NCBI GenBank assembly: GCA_963837425.1 | Contig: CAWINH010000004.1 | Location: 1 to 64,000 of the forward strand | Length of the DNA stretch: 64,000 nt | Origin: CAWINH01 sp963837425 | Lineage (GTDB): Bacteria > Chloroflexota > Limnocylindria > QHBO01 | Direction of reading: 5' to 3' | Shown: piece by piece, positions 1 to 7,732 of the stretch | Numbering within the stretch: the stretch's first letter is position 1 | Layout: each line of letters begins with the position of its first letter | Notes under the pieces: model-generated | Told to the model about the DNA's origin: nothing | The model's input: the letters and a program-made list of their open reading frames with translations, nothing else | Database searches by the model: none | Translations under genes and position numbers: made by a program

Positions 1-444
1 CGCGGTGTTCAGCAGCAGCCGGTCGATGACGATCCCGGCGTTGCCCCCCGGCGGCTCGTAGTAGCCATCCAGGCGCAGCTCGTCGTCGGACCAGCTCAGC
101 CGGCCGGCGAAGATCGGGAACAGCGGGGTCAGGCCCGCGGCTCGCCACGAGATCGCGACGGTGAGCGTGCCTGCCTCCTCGACGAGCGGGCCGATATCCA
201 CGAAGGCCGCCTTCGTGAACGTGACCCGCGGCGTCAGATCGGACACGCGCAGCTCGAGATCCAGGAGATAACGGTCGTCGGGGCCCGCATCGGAGGCGAC
301 CGGATCGCCGAGCCACGCATGACGCCCCGCTCCGAGGAGGTCCCGCGCCCGGGCCCGGCTGGATGGAGCGGACACCGAGACGCGCAGCCGGCTGGGGCCG
401 GCGGGGAGCTCGTCGATTCCTTCACGAGTGTCGGATGCGGTCAT
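1..444 (-). CDS. Hypothetical protein, C-terminus cut by the window edge
   Basis: The frame opens with ATG at 444-442 and stays open to base 1, so 148 residues are visible and the C-terminus lies outside the window. The N-terminal part is hydrophilic. The last visible part carries DGYYEPPGGNAG followed by DRLLLNTA. That Tyr-x-Pro-Pro-Gly pattern before a DR-x-L helix resembles the end of SRPBCC-like hypothetical proteins of high-GC bacteria. It lies on the same strand as the phosphofructokinase gene and 73 bases downstream of it, so it may share its transcript. Function unknown; the SRPBCC link is only a resemblance. Confidence 0.55.
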   Translation of the reverse strand, partial: MTASDTREGIDELPAGPSRLRVSVSAPSSRARARDLLGAGRHAWLGDPVASDAGPDDRYLLDLELRVSDLTPRVTFTKAAFVDIGPLVEEAGTLTVAISWRAAGLTPLFPIFAGRLSWSDDELRLDGYYEPPGGNAGIVIDRLLLNTA

Positions 445-517
445 GCGCTGGAGGGTGCCCGATGGCCGGGGTGCCGGGTCAGGGCCGAATGGCCCGAGCC
501 CGGATGCCGTGCGGCCT

Positions 518-1693
518 TCAGTCGAGAACGGCACGGCCCAGCAGCAGCGGCATCCCCAGCCGCGAGTCGTAGCGCGGCCGGAGCCGTTCGAGGTTGTACA
601 TCGAGTCGATATCGATCCTGCGCGCGCCGAGGGCCTGCTCGGGCAGCGGCGACTCGGCGTACTTCCCGTCGCGGATCGCCACCATGCGCCCCGTCGTCCC
701 CTCCGCGATGAGGTCGACCGCGATGTTCGCGAACGTCGTCGCCACCATCTGGTCCAGCGCGTCGGGATCGCCGCTGCGCAGGTCGTAGGTGAGGTCGGAG
801 TGCACCGTCTCGACCTCGGTCATGCGGTGCAGCTCCTCCGCCAGGGCGAAGCCGATGTCCGCCTTGCGGCGATGCCCGTAGGCATCGGCGTCGCCGTACT
901 CCTCGAGGTTCGCGCCGTGCCAGACCGCCCCCTCCGAGGCGATGACCAGCGCGTAGCCGCTCGGGTTGTTGCGACGATCCTCGAGCATGAGCTCCGCGAG
1001 GTGCTCGAGCTCGAAGGTTGCCTCCGGGATCACGCAGCGGCTGCTCGTGACGTAGGCCGAGTACCAGGCGCTGTATCCGGCGTTCCGGCCGAAGATCCGA
1101 AAGACCCCGATCCGTTCATGGCTGCCGAGGGTCGTTCGCTGTCGATTGATCAGCTCCTTGGCGCGGGTCACGGCGGTCGAGAAGCCGATGCAGTACTCGG
1201 TGCCATGCACGTCGTTGTCCATCGTCTTGGGGATCGCCACCAGCGGGAACCCCTCCGCTCCGAGCCGCGCGGCGTAGGACAGGGTGTCGTCGCCGCCGAT
1301 CGGGACGAGATGCGTGAGCCCCAGTCGCTCGATGTTCTCGAGGACGACCGGCGTGAGGTCGTAGGACCCGTCGTCGCTGCGCATGCCGGCCCGCCGATCC
1401 GCGGCGATCGTTGGCGGAAGCTCGTGCTCCGGCATCGCCGACGGGTTCGTCCGCGAGCTGTGGAGGATCGTGCCGCCGGTGCGGTCGATCGTCCGGGTGT
1501 TCCGCCGGCTGAGGCCCACGGTGAACGGGGAATCCTGTCCCGCATCCGGTGGCAGGTGGGTCAGTCCCTGCCAGCCGCGGCGAATCCCCACCACCTCCCA
1601 CCCGAGCTCGGTGGCTCGATACACGACGCTCTTGATGACGGAATTCAGGCCGGGGACGTCGCCCCCGCCGGTGAGGATGCCAATGCGTGTCAT
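518..1693 (-). CDS. pfp: 6-phosphofructokinase, predicted pyrophosphate-dependent
   Basis: Phosphorylates fructose 6-phosphate in glycolysis; 391 residues. The N-terminus MTRIGILTGGGDVPGLN is the phosphate-donor loop of the PfkA family. The donor-specificity positions read GGDDT (residues 133-137) and PKTMDND (155-161). Family knowledge: Gly at the first position and Gly at the second mark ATP enzymes, whereas Asp plus Lys mark PPi enzymes, so D136 and K156 predict PPi use and a reversible reaction. The ATG at 1693 is chosen because the glycine-rich loop starts three residues later; an in-frame ATG at 1777 would add 28 unrelated residues. The fold assignment is very secure; donor choice is inferred from two residues. 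Confidence 0.93.
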   Translation of the reverse strand: MTRIGILTGGGDVPGLNSVIKSVVYRATELGWEVVGIRRGWQGLTHLPPDAGQDSPFTVGLSRRNTRTIDRTGGTILHSSRTNPSAMPEHELPPTIAADRRAGMRSDDGSYDLTPVVLENIERLGLTHLVPIGGDDTLSYAARLGAEGFPLVAIPKTMDNDVHGTEYCIGFSTAVTRAKELINRQRTTLGSHERIGVFRIFGRNAGYSAWYSAYVTSSRCVIPEATFELEHLAELMLEDRRNNPSGYALVIASEGAVWHGANLEEYGDADAYGHRRKADIGFALAEELHRMTEVETVHSDLTYDLRSGDPDALDQMVATTFANIAVDLIAEGTTGRMVAIRDGKYAESPLPEQALGARRIDIDSMYNLERLRPRYDSRLGMPLLLGRAVLD

Positions 1694-1774
1694 GACCCGC
1701 CCATCATGCCGAAAGCGTGCGGTGTCGCGCCGAGCCATCCAGCCAACGGGGTGGCGCTGGAGGCCAAAATCGGG

Positions 1775-1780
1775 CATAAT
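1775..1780 (+). promoter_or_regulatory. Possible -10 element before the small Cys protein gene
   Basis: CATAAT lies in a short AT-rich patch of otherwise GC-rich sequence, 46 bases before the ATG at 1826. No good -35 hexamer is visible, so this is a weak call. Confidence 0.25.
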
Positions 1781-1825
1781 CTATGGCCCCACCCGCGGAT
1801 TTCGCCGCCTGAGCACAGGAGCGAC

Positions 1826-2017
1826 ATGGCTACGCACGTCAACAACCGCCGCTACGTAACCTGGCGCCTTCCGGACCGACAGTTCTCGAAGGTGCACCTG
1901 CAGCAAGATGCCGAGATGACGATCTGCGGCAAGACGCTGCCACGGGCAACCGGTGCACCGCAACCGCCCATCCCAGCCGCGGCCATGTGCCCGGAGTGCG
2001 CGGCCAGCGAGGCCTGA
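1826..2017 (+). CDS. Small Cys-containing protein, possible metal binder
   Basis: A 63-residue protein starting MATHVNNRRYVTWRLP. The ATG at 1826 follows a purine-rich ACAGGAGCG stretch that can serve as ribosome binding site. It contains one Cys in TICGKTLP and a C-terminal CPEC pair, an arrangement that could hold a zinc ion with a fourth ligand, although only three Cys are present. It lies 20 bases before the SRAP gene on the same strand, so it may be co-transcribed with that DNA-repair protein. No family recognised. Composition and codon use match its neighbours and support it being real. Confidence 0.6.
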   Translation: MATHVNNRRYVTWRLPDRQFSKVHLQQDAEMTICGKTLPRATGAPQPPIPAAAMCPECAASEA

Positions 2018-2037
2018 CCGCCCGGCCGCCAGGCACC

Positions 2038-2745
2038 GTGTGCGGCCGTTTCGCCCAGCCCCGCTCGCCTGAGGAGCTGGCGCGGATCTTCCGCGCCCGC
2101 CCCGTCGGGGAGCTGGACGGGGCGCAGTTCAATGTCGCGCCCACCGACCCCGTGGCGGCCGTCGTCGAGCACCACGCCGATCGCGTCGTCGACCGTTTCG
2201 CCTGGGGACTGGTCCCCTTCTTCGCCGATGGACCGCGGAACGCGGCACGCCTGATCAACGCCCGGTCGGAGACCGTCGAGAGCTCGCCCGCCTTCCGTGA
2301 CGCCTTTCGGCGCCACCGCTGCATCGTCCCCGCCGATGCCTTCTACGAGTGGCGCCGTCACCGCGACCCGGCGAGCGGCAGGGTGCGACGTTCCGAACCG
2401 TTCGCGATCCGGCGCCGGGACGGCCGACCGCTCGCCTTCGCGGGCCTGTGGGCCGCCTGGCGCGACCCGCAGACCGCCGCGCGGCTGTACACCTGCACGA
2501 TCCTGACCACCGAGCCGAACGAGCTGGTGCGAGCCGTCCACGACCGGATGCCGGTCGTCCTCGATGCCGCGGACTGGGATACCTGGCTCAGCGAGGACTC
2601 GGCGGCGCTCGACCTCCGTCCGCTCCTCCGTCCGGCTCCGGCGGACCCGCTCGAGATGTACCCGGTCTCCCCGGCGGTGAACGACGTCCGCAGCGAGGGG
2701 CCGCAGCTGCTCGAGCCGATCAGCCGCTGGGCGGATTCACCGTGA
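2038..2745 (+). CDS. yedK: SRAP (SOS response-associated peptidase, YedK/HMCES) family protein
   Basis: SRAP proteins shield abasic sites in single-stranded DNA by a covalent thiazolidine bond through Cys2. The start is set by that chemistry: GTG at 2038 gives M-C-G-R-F, with the catalytic Cys as residue 2 after Met removal. An upstream ATG at 1987 would bury the Cys. All expected active-site residues are seen: Cys2, Asn74 in INARSET, Glu104 in FYEWRR and His168 in AVHDRMPVVL, matching the spacing in E. coli YedK. Length (235 residues) is normal. Its stop TGA overlaps the GTG of the kinase gene (GTGA), indicating translational coupling. Confidence 0.93.
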   Translation: MCGRFAQPRSPEELARIFRARPVGELDGAQFNVAPTDPVAAVVEHHADRVVDRFAWGLVPFFADGPRNAARLINARSETVESSPAFRDAFRRHRCIVPADAFYEWRRHRDPASGRVRRSEPFAIRRRDGRPLAFAGLWAAWRDPQTAARLYTCTILTTEPNELVRAVHDRMPVVLDAADWDTWLSEDSAALDLRPLLRPAPADPLEMYPVSPAVNDVRSEGPQLLEPISRWADSP

Positions 2746-3251
2746 TCCTGCGCCTGCCGCCTGGCGGGCTGCTGATCCTGGTGGGTCCCGGGGGAGCCGG
2801 CAAGTCGACGTTTGCCGCGCGCCACTTCGGTCCGACCCAGGTCCTCTCGTCGGACGCGATGCGCGCCATGGTCGCCGACGATGCGAACGACCAGTCCGCG
2901 ACGGAAGCCGCCTTCGCGCTGCTGCACAGCGTGCTGGGCATGCGGCTCGCCGGCGGCCGCCTTTCTGTGGTGGATGCCACGAACCTCGAGGGCTGGGCTC
3001 GGCGCCCACTCGTCGCGGCGGCGCGGCGCCATGGCCGCCCTGCGGCGGCGCTCATCCTCGCGCTGCCGGTCGACGTCTGCCTCGAGCGTAACGCGGCACG
3101 CTCCGATCGGCGGCTGCCCGCGGCGACGATCCGGCGTCAGCATCGGCGCATGCTGGCCTCGGTCGGCATGCTGGCCGGCGAGGGGTTCGACCCGGTCTGG
3201 ACCGTCAGCGATACGCGCGAGCTCGATGCTGCGCGGGTCGAGATCGCCTAG
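2742..3251 (+). CDS. Pnk-like P-loop kinase / ATP-binding protein
   Basis: A 169-residue P-loop protein. Walker A is GPGGAGKST (residues 15-23). SSDAMR follows, with the Asp expected as catalytic base in polynucleotide-kinase-like enzymes, then VDATN, and an Arg-rich lid RNAARSDRR-LP. This order (P-loop, SSD, DATN, R-x3-R) is that of the kinase domain of bacterial Pnkp and zeta-toxin relatives, which phosphorylate 5'-OH nucleic acid ends or small molecules. The GTG start overlaps the SRAP stop by four bases, so the two are made together, and a role in DNA end repair is a reasonable inference. Substrate not proven. Its stop overlaps the convergent gene at a CTAG. Confidence 0.75.
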   Translation: MILRLPPGGLLILVGPGGAGKSTFAARHFGPTQVLSSDAMRAMVADDANDQSATEAAFALLHSVLGMRLAGGRLSVVDATNLEGWARRPLVAAARRHGRPAAALILALPVDVCLERNAARSDRRLPAATIRRQHRRMLASVGMLAGEGFDPVWTVSDTRELDAARVEIA

Positions 3252-4141
3252 AGCGCGTCCGTGGTGGCCAGCGCCACGTCGCGGAGGTAGTGGTCGTCGC
3301 GCGCCCACGCCCGGGCCAGGATGACGTGGAACGTGGCACGCGCCCTCCCATGGGGCAGGTCGATGCTCGGCAGCCAGACGCGCGGCGCATCCACCACGAA
3401 CGAATGGCTGTCGAGCGCACCACCGAACGAGCCCGCATCCGACTCCAGCCGGCCCCGGGCGGCAAGGATCTCCTCGTGGCGCCCGCCCGGCACCGTGGCC
3501 TCCACCGCCACCCGCAGTTCGAGCCGCACCTCCTGGAGCTGGAGCGGCTCGGCGGTCTGGACGGTGAAGGCGCCTCGAAAGGCAGCCTGCAGGTTGACGG
3601 GCACCGGCTCGAGTCGAATCTGGGCCGGGAGCGCGTCGAGGTTGGCGGGCGCCTCCTCGTACAGCCCGTACATCCCGGTCTCCACCACGCCGGCGCGCAG
3701 CAGTGCCATCGGCTGCGCCAGGTGGATGGCGAACGTTGCCGTGTCGTCGACCGCGAGCTTGCGGTCCACCGTGGCCTGCAGCGTCCAGTCGCAGCGAAGC
3801 TCCTCCGCCTCGAACGATGCCGGCCCCAGCGACGGCACCTCGATCTCGAACGACCAGCTCTCCGGCTGCCCGGCGACGAGACGGGTCTCGCCGGCGAGCT
3901 GCCACTCGGCCCGATGCAGCTCCGCTTCGCCGGTGCGGGTCACCGTCCGCGACGAGGTGACGCCCTGGCCCGTGGTCGTCGCCTCGCGAGTGTCGTACCG
4001 CCAGCGCTCGGTGCAGCGCAGCCGGGCGCGAACGCTCCGCGCGGTGACGTCTCGCGCCGGGTGGTAGGTGAGGGTGGCACGCGCCGTCTTGCCCGGCAGC
4101 AGGACGCCGGGATCCAGGGTAAGCGACCAGGCGTCGGACAT
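3248..4141 (-). CDS. Hypothetical protein, possible arrestin/Spo0M-like beta-sandwich
   Basis: A 297-residue soluble protein without signal peptide or membrane segment, starting MSDAWSLTLDPGVLLPG. Alternating hydrophobic beta-strand patterns run through two halves (about 1-150 and 160-297). Phrases such as VLLPGKTARATLTYHP and LEIEVPSLGP-type strands recall arrestin-N/Spo0M folds. The start at 4141 is chosen because the frame upstream of it encodes low-complexity Arg/Ser sequence. The function is unknown. It converges on the kinase gene at a shared CTAG and has its own promoter region in the 293-base gap upstream. Confidence 0.6.
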   Translation of the reverse strand: MSDAWSLTLDPGVLLPGKTARATLTYHPARDVTARSVRARLRCTERWRYDTREATTTGQGVTSSRTVTRTGEAELHRAEWQLAGETRLVAGQPESWSFEIEVPSLGPASFEAEELRCDWTLQATVDRKLAVDDTATFAIHLAQPMALLRAGVVETGMYGLYEEAPANLDALPAQIRLEPVPVNLQAAFRGAFTVQTAEPLQLQEVRLELRVAVEATVPGGRHEEILAARGRLESDAGSFGGALDSHSFVVDAPRVWLPSIDLPHGRARATFHVILARAWARDDHYLRDVALATTDAL

Positions 4142-4350
4142 GACGGAACCCCACCTGCGGCGCTGCCGGCGGGCAGCGAAATGTCCCGAAGGAACGGCGC
4201 CCAACTCGGCGGTGCGAGACCACCGGGCCGGTACCGGAACGCTTGATGCAATCTCGTGAACCGGTGCGCTGCCCCTTCGGGACGAACCAAGCATAGGGTG
4301 GGCCACCCACGCCGATCAACCCCCTTTATCCCCGACTTGGTGGCTTCGAC

Positions 4351-4370
4351 CGGCAGTTGTCAACATGCCG
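4351..4370. promoter_or_regulatory. Inverted repeat in the divergent intergenic region
   Basis: CGGCA-GTTG-T-CAAC-A-TGCCG forms a nearly perfect palindrome with one extra base, lying 65 bases before the MFS-cNMP start and about 210 bases before the arrestin-like gene. It could be an operator. No regulator is known, and the rest of this 293-base gap shows nothing else. Confidence 0.3.
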
Positions 4371-4434
4371 TCCACGATCGCGACCGTGGGTGACTGGCCG
4401 AAAGACCGGCCCCGGCGTGGCATGATCCGCGGAC

Positions 4435-6138
4435 ATGTCGGAGGAGCGGCGCCCCGATCCGCGTCCCCGCATCCCGATCGCCCTGCACGCGCTGGCCGCC
4501 GGGTTCCGCAACCGCGCCATCCGCCGCGTGCTGGTCGCCTTCGTCGGGTTCTCCCTGGCCGAGTGGGCGAGCTGGATCGCGATCCTGGTGTACGCCTATC
4601 GGCAGGGCGGCACGACCGAGACCGGCATCGTGGCGCTGGTCCAGCTCGCCCCCTCCATCCTGGTGGCGCCGGTTGCGGCGTCGATGGGCGACCGTGTCCG
4701 CCGCGAGACGGCGCTGCGCATCAGCTACCTGGCGCAGGCCTGTTCCATGGGCGCCACGGCGGTCCTCCTGCTGCTGGGCGCGCCGACCCTGCTGATCTAC
4801 GCGTCGGCGGTGGTCGCCGCCACCAGCGTCACGCTGACCCGGCCGATCCAGGCAGCCATCCTGCCCTCGCTGGCCCGCACGCCGGCTGAGCTCACCGCCG
4901 CGAACGTCGCAACCGGCGCGGTCGAGACACTCTCCATGCTCGTGGGGCCGGCCCTGGCCGGTGTCGCCCTGGCCGCGTCCGACGCCGGCGTCGTGTTCGC
5001 GGGGTCTGCCGCGCTGACCCTGTCCGGGGCGCTCCTGACGCTCGGGATCCGGGCCCAGCCGCACGCATACGTCGGCGATACCCACGAGGACGAGCAGGCG
5101 CAGGCATCGGGATTGCGTGGCGCGGTGGCCGGCACGCTGGCCAGCCTGCGCATGCTCGCCGCCGAGGAGCGGCCACGACTGGTGGTGATGCTGATCGGCG
5201 GCGCGTCGATCCTGTGGGGCGCGTTGGACGTGCTGCTCGTCGTGCTGGCGATCGGGGTGCTGGGGGTCGGCGAAGCCGGCGTCGGGTACCTCAACGCCGC
5301 GATGGGCGCGGGTGGGATCCTCGGCGCGGCTGCCACGGTCCTCCTCATCGGCCGGCATCGACTGGCCGGGCCGCTCGTGGCAGGGCTCCTGCTCTGGGCT
5401 GTCCCGCTGGCCCTCGTTGGCATCCTGCCCTCAACCCTTGCGGCCTGCCTGCTGCTGGGTCTGGCCGGCATCGGGCGCGTGGTGGTCGACGTCGCCGGAC
5501 GCACCCTCCTCCAGCGCGTAGCGCCCGAACGCATGCTGGCCAGGGTCTTCGGGGTGCTCGAGGGGATCGACATGGCATCGCTGGCCATCGGCTCGGCCGC
5601 CGCACCGCTGCTCGTTGCGCTCTTCGGCCCGGGTGGCGCCTTCGGGACGGCCGGGCTGGCTCTGGCCGCGCTCACGGCGCTCAGCTGGCCGCGGCTGGCG
5701 CGCGCCGATGCCGCCGGCACCGCCCGCCCGCGGGAGGTCTCGCTGCTGCGCGGGATCCCGATGTTCGAGCCGCTCTCCCCGCCGGCCATCGAGCGCCTCG
5801 CGGCGAGCCTGCTTCCGGTCGAGGCTGCCGCGGGAAGCGAGGTCATCACGCAGGGCGAGCACGGCGATCGGTACTTCATCATCACCCGCGGCCGGGTCCG
5901 TGTCAGCATCGACGGCCGCGTGGTCCGCGAGCTGGGCCACGGCGACGGGTTCGGCGAGATTGCGCTCCTGCGCAACGTTCCGCGCACGGCGACCGTGACC
6001 GCCCTGGAGGAAGTGCATCTCGCTGCGCTGGAACGCCGCACCTTCCTTGAAGCGGTCACCGGCCAGCCGGTCAGTGCCGCCCGCGCGGACGCCCTGGCCA
6101 CCGAGCGACTGGACGTGAACGCGAATGCGAGCAGATGA
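4435..6138 (+). CDS. MFS permease fused to a cyclic-nucleotide-binding domain
   Basis: 567 residues. Residues about 20-430 form an MFS_3-type permease with about 12 hydrophobic segments and the basic loop GDRVRRE after the second segment. Residues about 440-545 form a CAP_ED (cNMP-binding) domain. It contains ITQGEHGDRYFIITRGRV and the phosphate-binding-cassette-like FGEIALLRNVPRTATV. FGEIALL followed by R-T-A-T is the classic nucleotide-contacting motif, so the site looks intact. Inference: transport may be gated by cAMP, c-di-AMP or another ligand from the cytoplasm. The gene is the first of three same-strand transport-related genes. Substrate unknown. Confidence 0.88.
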   Translation: MSEERRPDPRPRIPIALHALAAGFRNRAIRRVLVAFVGFSLAEWASWIAILVYAYRQGGTTETGIVALVQLAPSILVAPVAASMGDRVRRETALRISYLAQACSMGATAVLLLLGAPTLLIYASAVVAATSVTLTRPIQAAILPSLARTPAELTAANVATGAVETLSMLVGPALAGVALAASDAGVVFAGSAALTLSGALLTLGIRAQPHAYVGDTHEDEQAQASGLRGAVAGTLASLRMLAAEERPRLVVMLIGGASILWGALDVLLVVLAIGVLGVGEAGVGYLNAAMGAGGILGAAATVLLIGRHRLAGPLVAGLLLWAVPLALVGILPSTLAACLLLGLAGIGRVVVDVAGRTLLQRVAPERMLARVFGVLEGIDMASLAIGSAAAPLLVALFGPGGAFGTAGLALAALTALSWPRLARADAAGTARPREVSLLRGIPMFEPLSPPAIERLAASLLPVEAAAGSEVITQGEHGDRYFIITRGRVRVSIDGRVVRELGHGDGFGEIALLRNVPRTATVTALEEVHLAALERRTFLEAVTGQPVSAARADALATERLDVNANASR

Positions 6139-6194
6139 CCCCGCTGGTACGCTCCGTGTCGCTGGTTCGGCCCGAGCGCAGGTGAGGTTCGCAG

Positions 6195-6560
6195 ATGGAG
6201 AAGGGCGCGGCGCCCTGGAGCAAGTCCCCGCCGGACCTGGTTGAGCGGTTCAGCCGGACGTTGGCCGGGTTCCCGACCGCCGAGGTGCGCCAGATGTTCG
6301 GCTACCCGGCGGCCTTTGCGAACGGCTACATGTTCACCAGCCTCTTCGAGGACCGATGGATCGTCCGCCTGCCCCCGGACGGGCTCGACGAGCTCACGGC
6401 GCTCGGCGGGCAGGAGTTCTCGCCGATGCCCGGGCGGCCGATGCGCGGCTACCTGGCCATGCCCGAGGCGCTGACCACGGACGCCGATGCACTCGCACCC
6501 TGGCTCGAGCGAGCGCTCGCGCACGTCCAGGGCATGCCGCCCAAGAAGAAGGGTCGCTGA
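6195..6560 (+). CDS. TfoX N-terminal domain protein
   Basis: 121 residues. The region about 12-105 matches the TfoX/Sxy N-terminal domain: RFSRTLAGFP, then VRQMFGYPAAFANGYMF, DRWIVRLP and a Gly-Tyr near the end (MRGYLAMP). In competence activators this domain pairs with a C-terminal one, but short solo versions are common in actinobacteria and Chloroflexota and have no proven role. The C-terminus ends in the basic run PPKKKGR, possibly for nucleic acid contact. A purine-rich AGGTGAGG lies about 10 bases upstream of the ATG. Confidence 0.8.
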   Translation: MEKGAAPWSKSPPDLVERFSRTLAGFPTAEVRQMFGYPAAFANGYMFTSLFEDRWIVRLPPDGLDELTALGGQEFSPMPGRPMRGYLAMPEALTTDADALAPWLERALAHVQGMPPKKKGR

Positions 6561-6595
6561 CCTCACGTCCGGGCGACACGGGACGTTTCATTCGG

Positions 6596-7732
6596 ATGAC
6601 TGGCTCGCGACGACCCCGCAGCCCTGAGGGCACGGCCTACCTGGCGCTGACCGGGATGGCGCTCGGCTTCGGCGGCACCTGGGTCGCGGGCAGCTGGGCG
6701 GCGGATGCGGCCCCGGCATTCACCCTCGCGGCCGCGCGATTCGCGCTCGCCTCGATCCTGCTCATCGCCTGGACGCGATTCGGCCGCCGGCGGCTGGCAC
6801 CGGTCCGGCGCGCCGACCTGCCGCTGATCGTGGGCCTGGGGCTGACCGCGATCGCAGGCTACAACTGGCTCTTCCTGACCGGGCTGACGCTCGCGCCGGC
6901 GACCGACGGGGCGCTGATCGTCCCGGGCCTGGCGCCGGTCGCCACGACCGTGCTGGCCATCGCGTTCCTGCGCGAGCGGGTCGGCGCGCGCGCAGCCGCC
7001 GGACTCGTGCTGGCGATCGGCGGGCTCGTGATCGTCATCGGCCCATCCGGCGGTGCAGAGGGGACGAGGCTGAGCGGCGACCTCATGTTCGTTGCCGGCG
7101 CCGGGCTGTGGGGGATCTACTCGGTTCTCGCCCGGGTCGCCAGCTCCCGCTTCGATCCGGTGAGTGCAACGCTGTACGGCACCCTGACCGGGACCGCCGT
7201 GCTCGTGCCGCTGGCGATCGCCGAGGGCGGTCTCCCCGAGCTGCTGCGGGCCCCGCCGACCGGGTGGATCGGACTCGCCTACCTCGCGGTCCTGGGAACC
7301 GTCGTGGCCTTCGTGCTGCTCCAGGTCGGCGTCGCACGGATCGGCGCCGCCCGCGCCAGCGCGTTCGCACTGCTCATCCCGATCATCGGCGTGCTCAGCT
7401 CGGCGCTCATCCTCGGTGAGCCGCTCCGCTGGGCGACCGCCGTCGGTGGAGCCGCGGTCCTCGTTGGCCTGTGGCTCGTGCAGCGACAGCCGCGCGTCGA
7501 GGCGGTGCTAGAGCCAGCCGCGTCGTCGGAAATAGAGCACGAGGGCCACGAGAATGACCGCCATCCCGACCAGGATCACCCAGAACGCCGCGGACGAGTG
7601 CTCGCCGGGGACCGGGACGTTCATTCCCTGGATCGAGGCGATGAGCGTGAGCGGCAGGAGGATGACGCTCACCGCGGTGAGCACCCGCAGCGCGCCGTTG
7701 AGCCGGTGCGAAAGGACCGACTCGTTCGATGA
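6596..7732 (+). CDS. EamA/DMT-superfamily transporter with an antisense C-terminal extension
   Basis: Ten hydrophobic segments in two EamA repeats (about residues 15-150 and 160-300) mark a drug/metabolite transporter of the inner membrane. The family core ends around GLWLVQRQPRVEAV near base 7510. The frame then continues to 7732, adding about 75 charged residues (Glu/Asp/Arg/His rich) that are exactly antisense to the 3' part of corA. This tail is probably a by-product of a lost stop rather than a functional domain. ATG at 6596 is preferred over upstream in-frame starts because it sits just before the first membrane segment. Substrate unknown. Confidence 0.85.
   Translation: MTGSRRPRSPEGTAYLALTGMALGFGGTWVAGSWAADAAPAFTLAAARFALASILLIAWTRFGRRRLAPVRRADLPLIVGLGLTAIAGYNWLFLTGLTLAPATDGALIVPGLAPVATTVLAIAFLRERVGARAAAGLVLAIGGLVIVIGPSGGAEGTRLSGDLMFVAGAGLWGIYSVLARVASSRFDPVSATLYGTLTGTAVLVPLAIAEGGLPELLRAPPTGWIGLAYLAVLGTVVAFVLLQVGVARIGAARASAFALLIPIIGVLSSALILGEPLRWATAVGGAAVLVGLWLVQRQPRVEAVLEPAASSEIEHEGHENDRHPDQDHPERRGRVLAGDRDVHSLDRGDERERQEDDAHRGEHPQRAVEPVRKDRLVR

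Noticed and set aside
2358..4319. 653-codon minus-strand frame across the SRAP/kinase and arrestin-like region
   Set aside because: Shadow of three convincing genes on both strands; low-complexity Arg/Gly/Ala content.
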